A stretch of DNA of 6,289 bases. Origin: Candidatus Sungiibacteriota bacterium (GTDB lineage Bacteria > Patescibacteriota > Minisyncoccia > Sungbacterales > JACQCQ01). Under the pieces are notes generated by a model, which was given only the letters and a program-made list of their open reading frames with translations, was not told the DNA's origin and did no database searches. Where the stretch lies: the NCBI GenBank assembly GCA_016181565.1, contig JACOZA010000051.1:1-6289 (forward strand), written 5' to 3'. Below, piece by piece: positions 5,493-6,289 of the stretch. Numbering within the stretch: the first letter of the stretch is position 1; each line of letters opens with the position of its first letter. Made by a program: the position numbers and the translations under genes.

Positions 5493-5517
5493 CGAGCAGT
5501 AGAATAAGCTTGTGGTT
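5488..5517 (+). promoter_or_regulatory. Hairpin abutting the first transposase ATG
   Basis: AACCACGAGC (5488-5497) pairs with GCTTGTGGTT (5508-5517) through one G-U pair around a ten-base loop; the ATG at 5518 is the next base. The loop contains TAGAAT (5500-5505), a possible -10 box. RNA made from inside the IS would start near 5512 and lack the 5' arm. RNA reading in from outside would fold and hide the start, a known way for insertion sequences to limit transposase made from neighbouring promoters. Confidence 0.5.
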
Positions 5518-5639
5518 ATGCTGAAAAAACGGGAAAGTGCGCGTCTGACGTCATTTCTGCTCGGGGGTCATATCGTCTGTGGAGAACAAAGCGCGGATAC
5601 CTGAAATGCCGGAAGTGCAAGCGGCAGAAGCGGCACAGC
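5518..5639 (+). pseudogene. Out-of-frame N-terminal zinc-ribbon part of the transposase
   Basis: The frame of the transposase body is open back to 5508 (TAA at 5505-5507), but it has no ATG, GTG or TTG before 5640. Its translation here is a degraded zinc ribbon: KCASD ... KRGYLKCRKCKRQ, with the first expected Cys codon replaced by ACG (TGKC for CxxC). The natural start, ATG 5518, is in another frame (MLKK, stop near 5602). A shift of one base back at the six-A run 5524-5529 joins ATG 5518 to the body, giving 255 residues. Either one A has been lost from a seven-A run, or slippage on the A run restores the frame. Confidence 0.6.
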
Positions 5640-6284
5640 ATGCTGAAGCGAGAGCTGAATATCATCGTCGGTTTCCACCAGCAGATCCCGGCTTCCCGCT
5701 TAGCCGTAGACCTCGGAGTGAACTATCGGACGGTGGAACGAGTATATCGGAAACTTAGAGAGATCATCTATCATGTCTCGGAGCTTGAAGGAGCGAAGCT
5801 GTCGGGAGAAATCGAGATAGATGATGCCTACTTCGGCGGCAGAAGGAAAGGTCAACGGGGCCGGGGCGCGGCTGGCAAGAGTGTGGTTTTGGGGCTTCTG
5901 GAGCGGGATTCCAAGGTATATACCAAGATCGTCTATACCCTCGACGCCCCGACGCTCATGGACATCATCCGGAAGAAAACCCGCAAAGGTTCAGTGTACT
6001 TCACCGACTCCTTCCGCAGTTACCGCTCCCTCAAACGCTTCGGCAAACACCTCACCGTGGCCCACCACCGGACCTTCGGGAGGCAGGGCCGGAGATACCA
6101 CTCCCACATCAACGGCATCGAGGGCTTCTGGTCTTTTGCCAAGCATGGTCTCTACCAGTATCGTGGGGTCAGTAGGGCGAATTTCCCCCTGTACTTGAAA
6201 GAGATGGAGTACCGCTTCAACCACCGCAGAGACAACTTGCTAAAGAACTTCATCCAACTGTATTTTGGTTACATTTATACATAA
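5640..6284 (+). CDS. IS1595-family transposase, ISXO2-like DDE domain
   Basis: The transposase cuts and joins the IS ends. From ATG 5640 it has 214 residues: a helix-turn-helix region (about 13-40, PASRLAVDLGVNYRTVERVY) that should bind the inverted repeats, then the ISXO2-like catalytic domain. The catalytic acids are Asp61 (GEIEIDDAYFGG), Asp123 (YFTDSFRSY) and Glu161 (HSHINGIEGFWSFAK), with the family-typical RKGQRGRGAAGK (69-80) and the ending YLKEMEYRFNHR. This pattern matches the ISPna2 group. ATG 5640 has no Shine-Dalgarno sequence and leaves off the zinc ribbon, so it is probably not the native start; see the out-of-frame segment at 5518-5639. The catalytic domain is intact, so a frameshift product could be active, while the short form may be inactive or inhibitory. 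The last residues (GYIYT and the stop) are encoded by the right inverted repeat. Confidence 0.9.
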   Translation: MLKRELNIIVGFHQQIPASRLAVDLGVNYRTVERVYRKLREIIYHVSELEGAKLSGEIEIDDAYFGGRRKGQRGRGAAGKSVVLGLLERDSKVYTKIVYTLDAPTLMDIIRKKTRKGSVYFTDSFRSYRSLKRFGKHLTVAHHRTFGRQGRRYHSHINGIEGFWSFAKHGLYQYRGVSRANFPLYLKEMEYRFNHRRDNLLKNFIQLYFGYIYT

Positions 6285-6289
6285 TTACC
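6266..6289 (+). repeat. Right terminal inverted repeat of the IS, at the window end
   Basis: Its complement begins GGTAATTATGTA and ends TGTAACCA, like the left end. It contains the transposase stop codon and finishes exactly at the last base of the window. Confidence 0.88.

Larger units (their letters stand above)
5469..6289 (+). mobile_element. Complete IS1595-family (ISPna2-like) insertion sequence, 821 bp
   Basis: Both ends are visible. The left inverted repeat (5469-5492) and the complement of the right one (6266-6289) both read GGTAATTATGTA, four differing bases, TGTAACCA, so 20 of 24 positions match. The single gene is an ISXO2-like DDE transposase whose stop codon (6282-6284) lies inside the right inverted repeat. 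The family usually makes 8-bp target duplications; the eight bases on the left flank are AAAATTAA, and the right flank is outside the window. The element sits in the AT-rich repeat cluster about 180 bases upstream of comEC and is transcribed away from it. Confidence 0.88.

Noticed and set aside
5524..5530. A classical A AAA AAC -1 ribosomal slippery heptamer
   Set aside because: The ATG 5518 frame reads AAA AAA CGG, so the heptamer is in the wrong phase; plain slippage or a lost A fits better.

Overview
The window looks like a piece of a genome from the Candidate Phyla Radiation (Patescibacteria, Parcubacteria-like). This is an inference from three things: ComEC is split into a membrane protein and a separate metallo-beta-lactamase protein, the adenylate-kinase-like protein has an altered P-loop and an N-terminal extension, and several start codons lack a clear Shine-Dalgarno sequence. 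There is no rRNA or other marker that would prove it.

Layout. 2-550 (+): the 3' part of a nuclease gene with a zinc finger, a homing-endonuclease-associated repeat and a PD-(D/E)XK-like core. A strong terminator follows at 621-651. 659-1179 (+): a self-contained small transcription unit with a near-consensus promoter, a hairpin that buries the ribosome binding site, an unrecognised 126-residue protein (746-1126) and a terminator. 1201-1703 (-): a second small unit running the other way, with an unrecognised basic 105-residue protein (1301-1618), its own promoter-like sequence and terminator. The two units converge on back-to-back terminators. 1709-5290 (-): a likely operon comEC, comEC-type MBL hydrolase, adenylate-kinase-like protein, closed by a terminator that overlaps the last codons of the kinase gene. 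5348-5468: an AT-rich cluster of short ATTTTCAA / TTGAAAAT repeats. 5469-6289 (+): a complete 821-bp IS1595-family insertion sequence with both terminal inverted repeats; its right end is the last base of the window.

How the genes work together. ComEC and the MBL protein are the two halves of the DNA-uptake channel used in natural transformation: the first forms the membrane channel, the second carries the nuclease-like domain that is fused to the channel's C-terminus in most bacteria. The kinase interconverts nucleotides. It might recycle nucleotides from imported DNA, but co-transcription may also be only convenience. The nuclease gene and the IS are mobile or selfish in character, and the two small orphans sit between terminators like independent accessory genes.

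Nothing here amounts to a clearly new multi-gene system. The most interesting points are the two comEC halves lying in one frame separated by a single TAA, hairpins placed directly before three start codons, the probable frameshift that removes the zinc ribbon of the transposase, and a three-copy repeat before the kinase gene that can form two competing hairpins.
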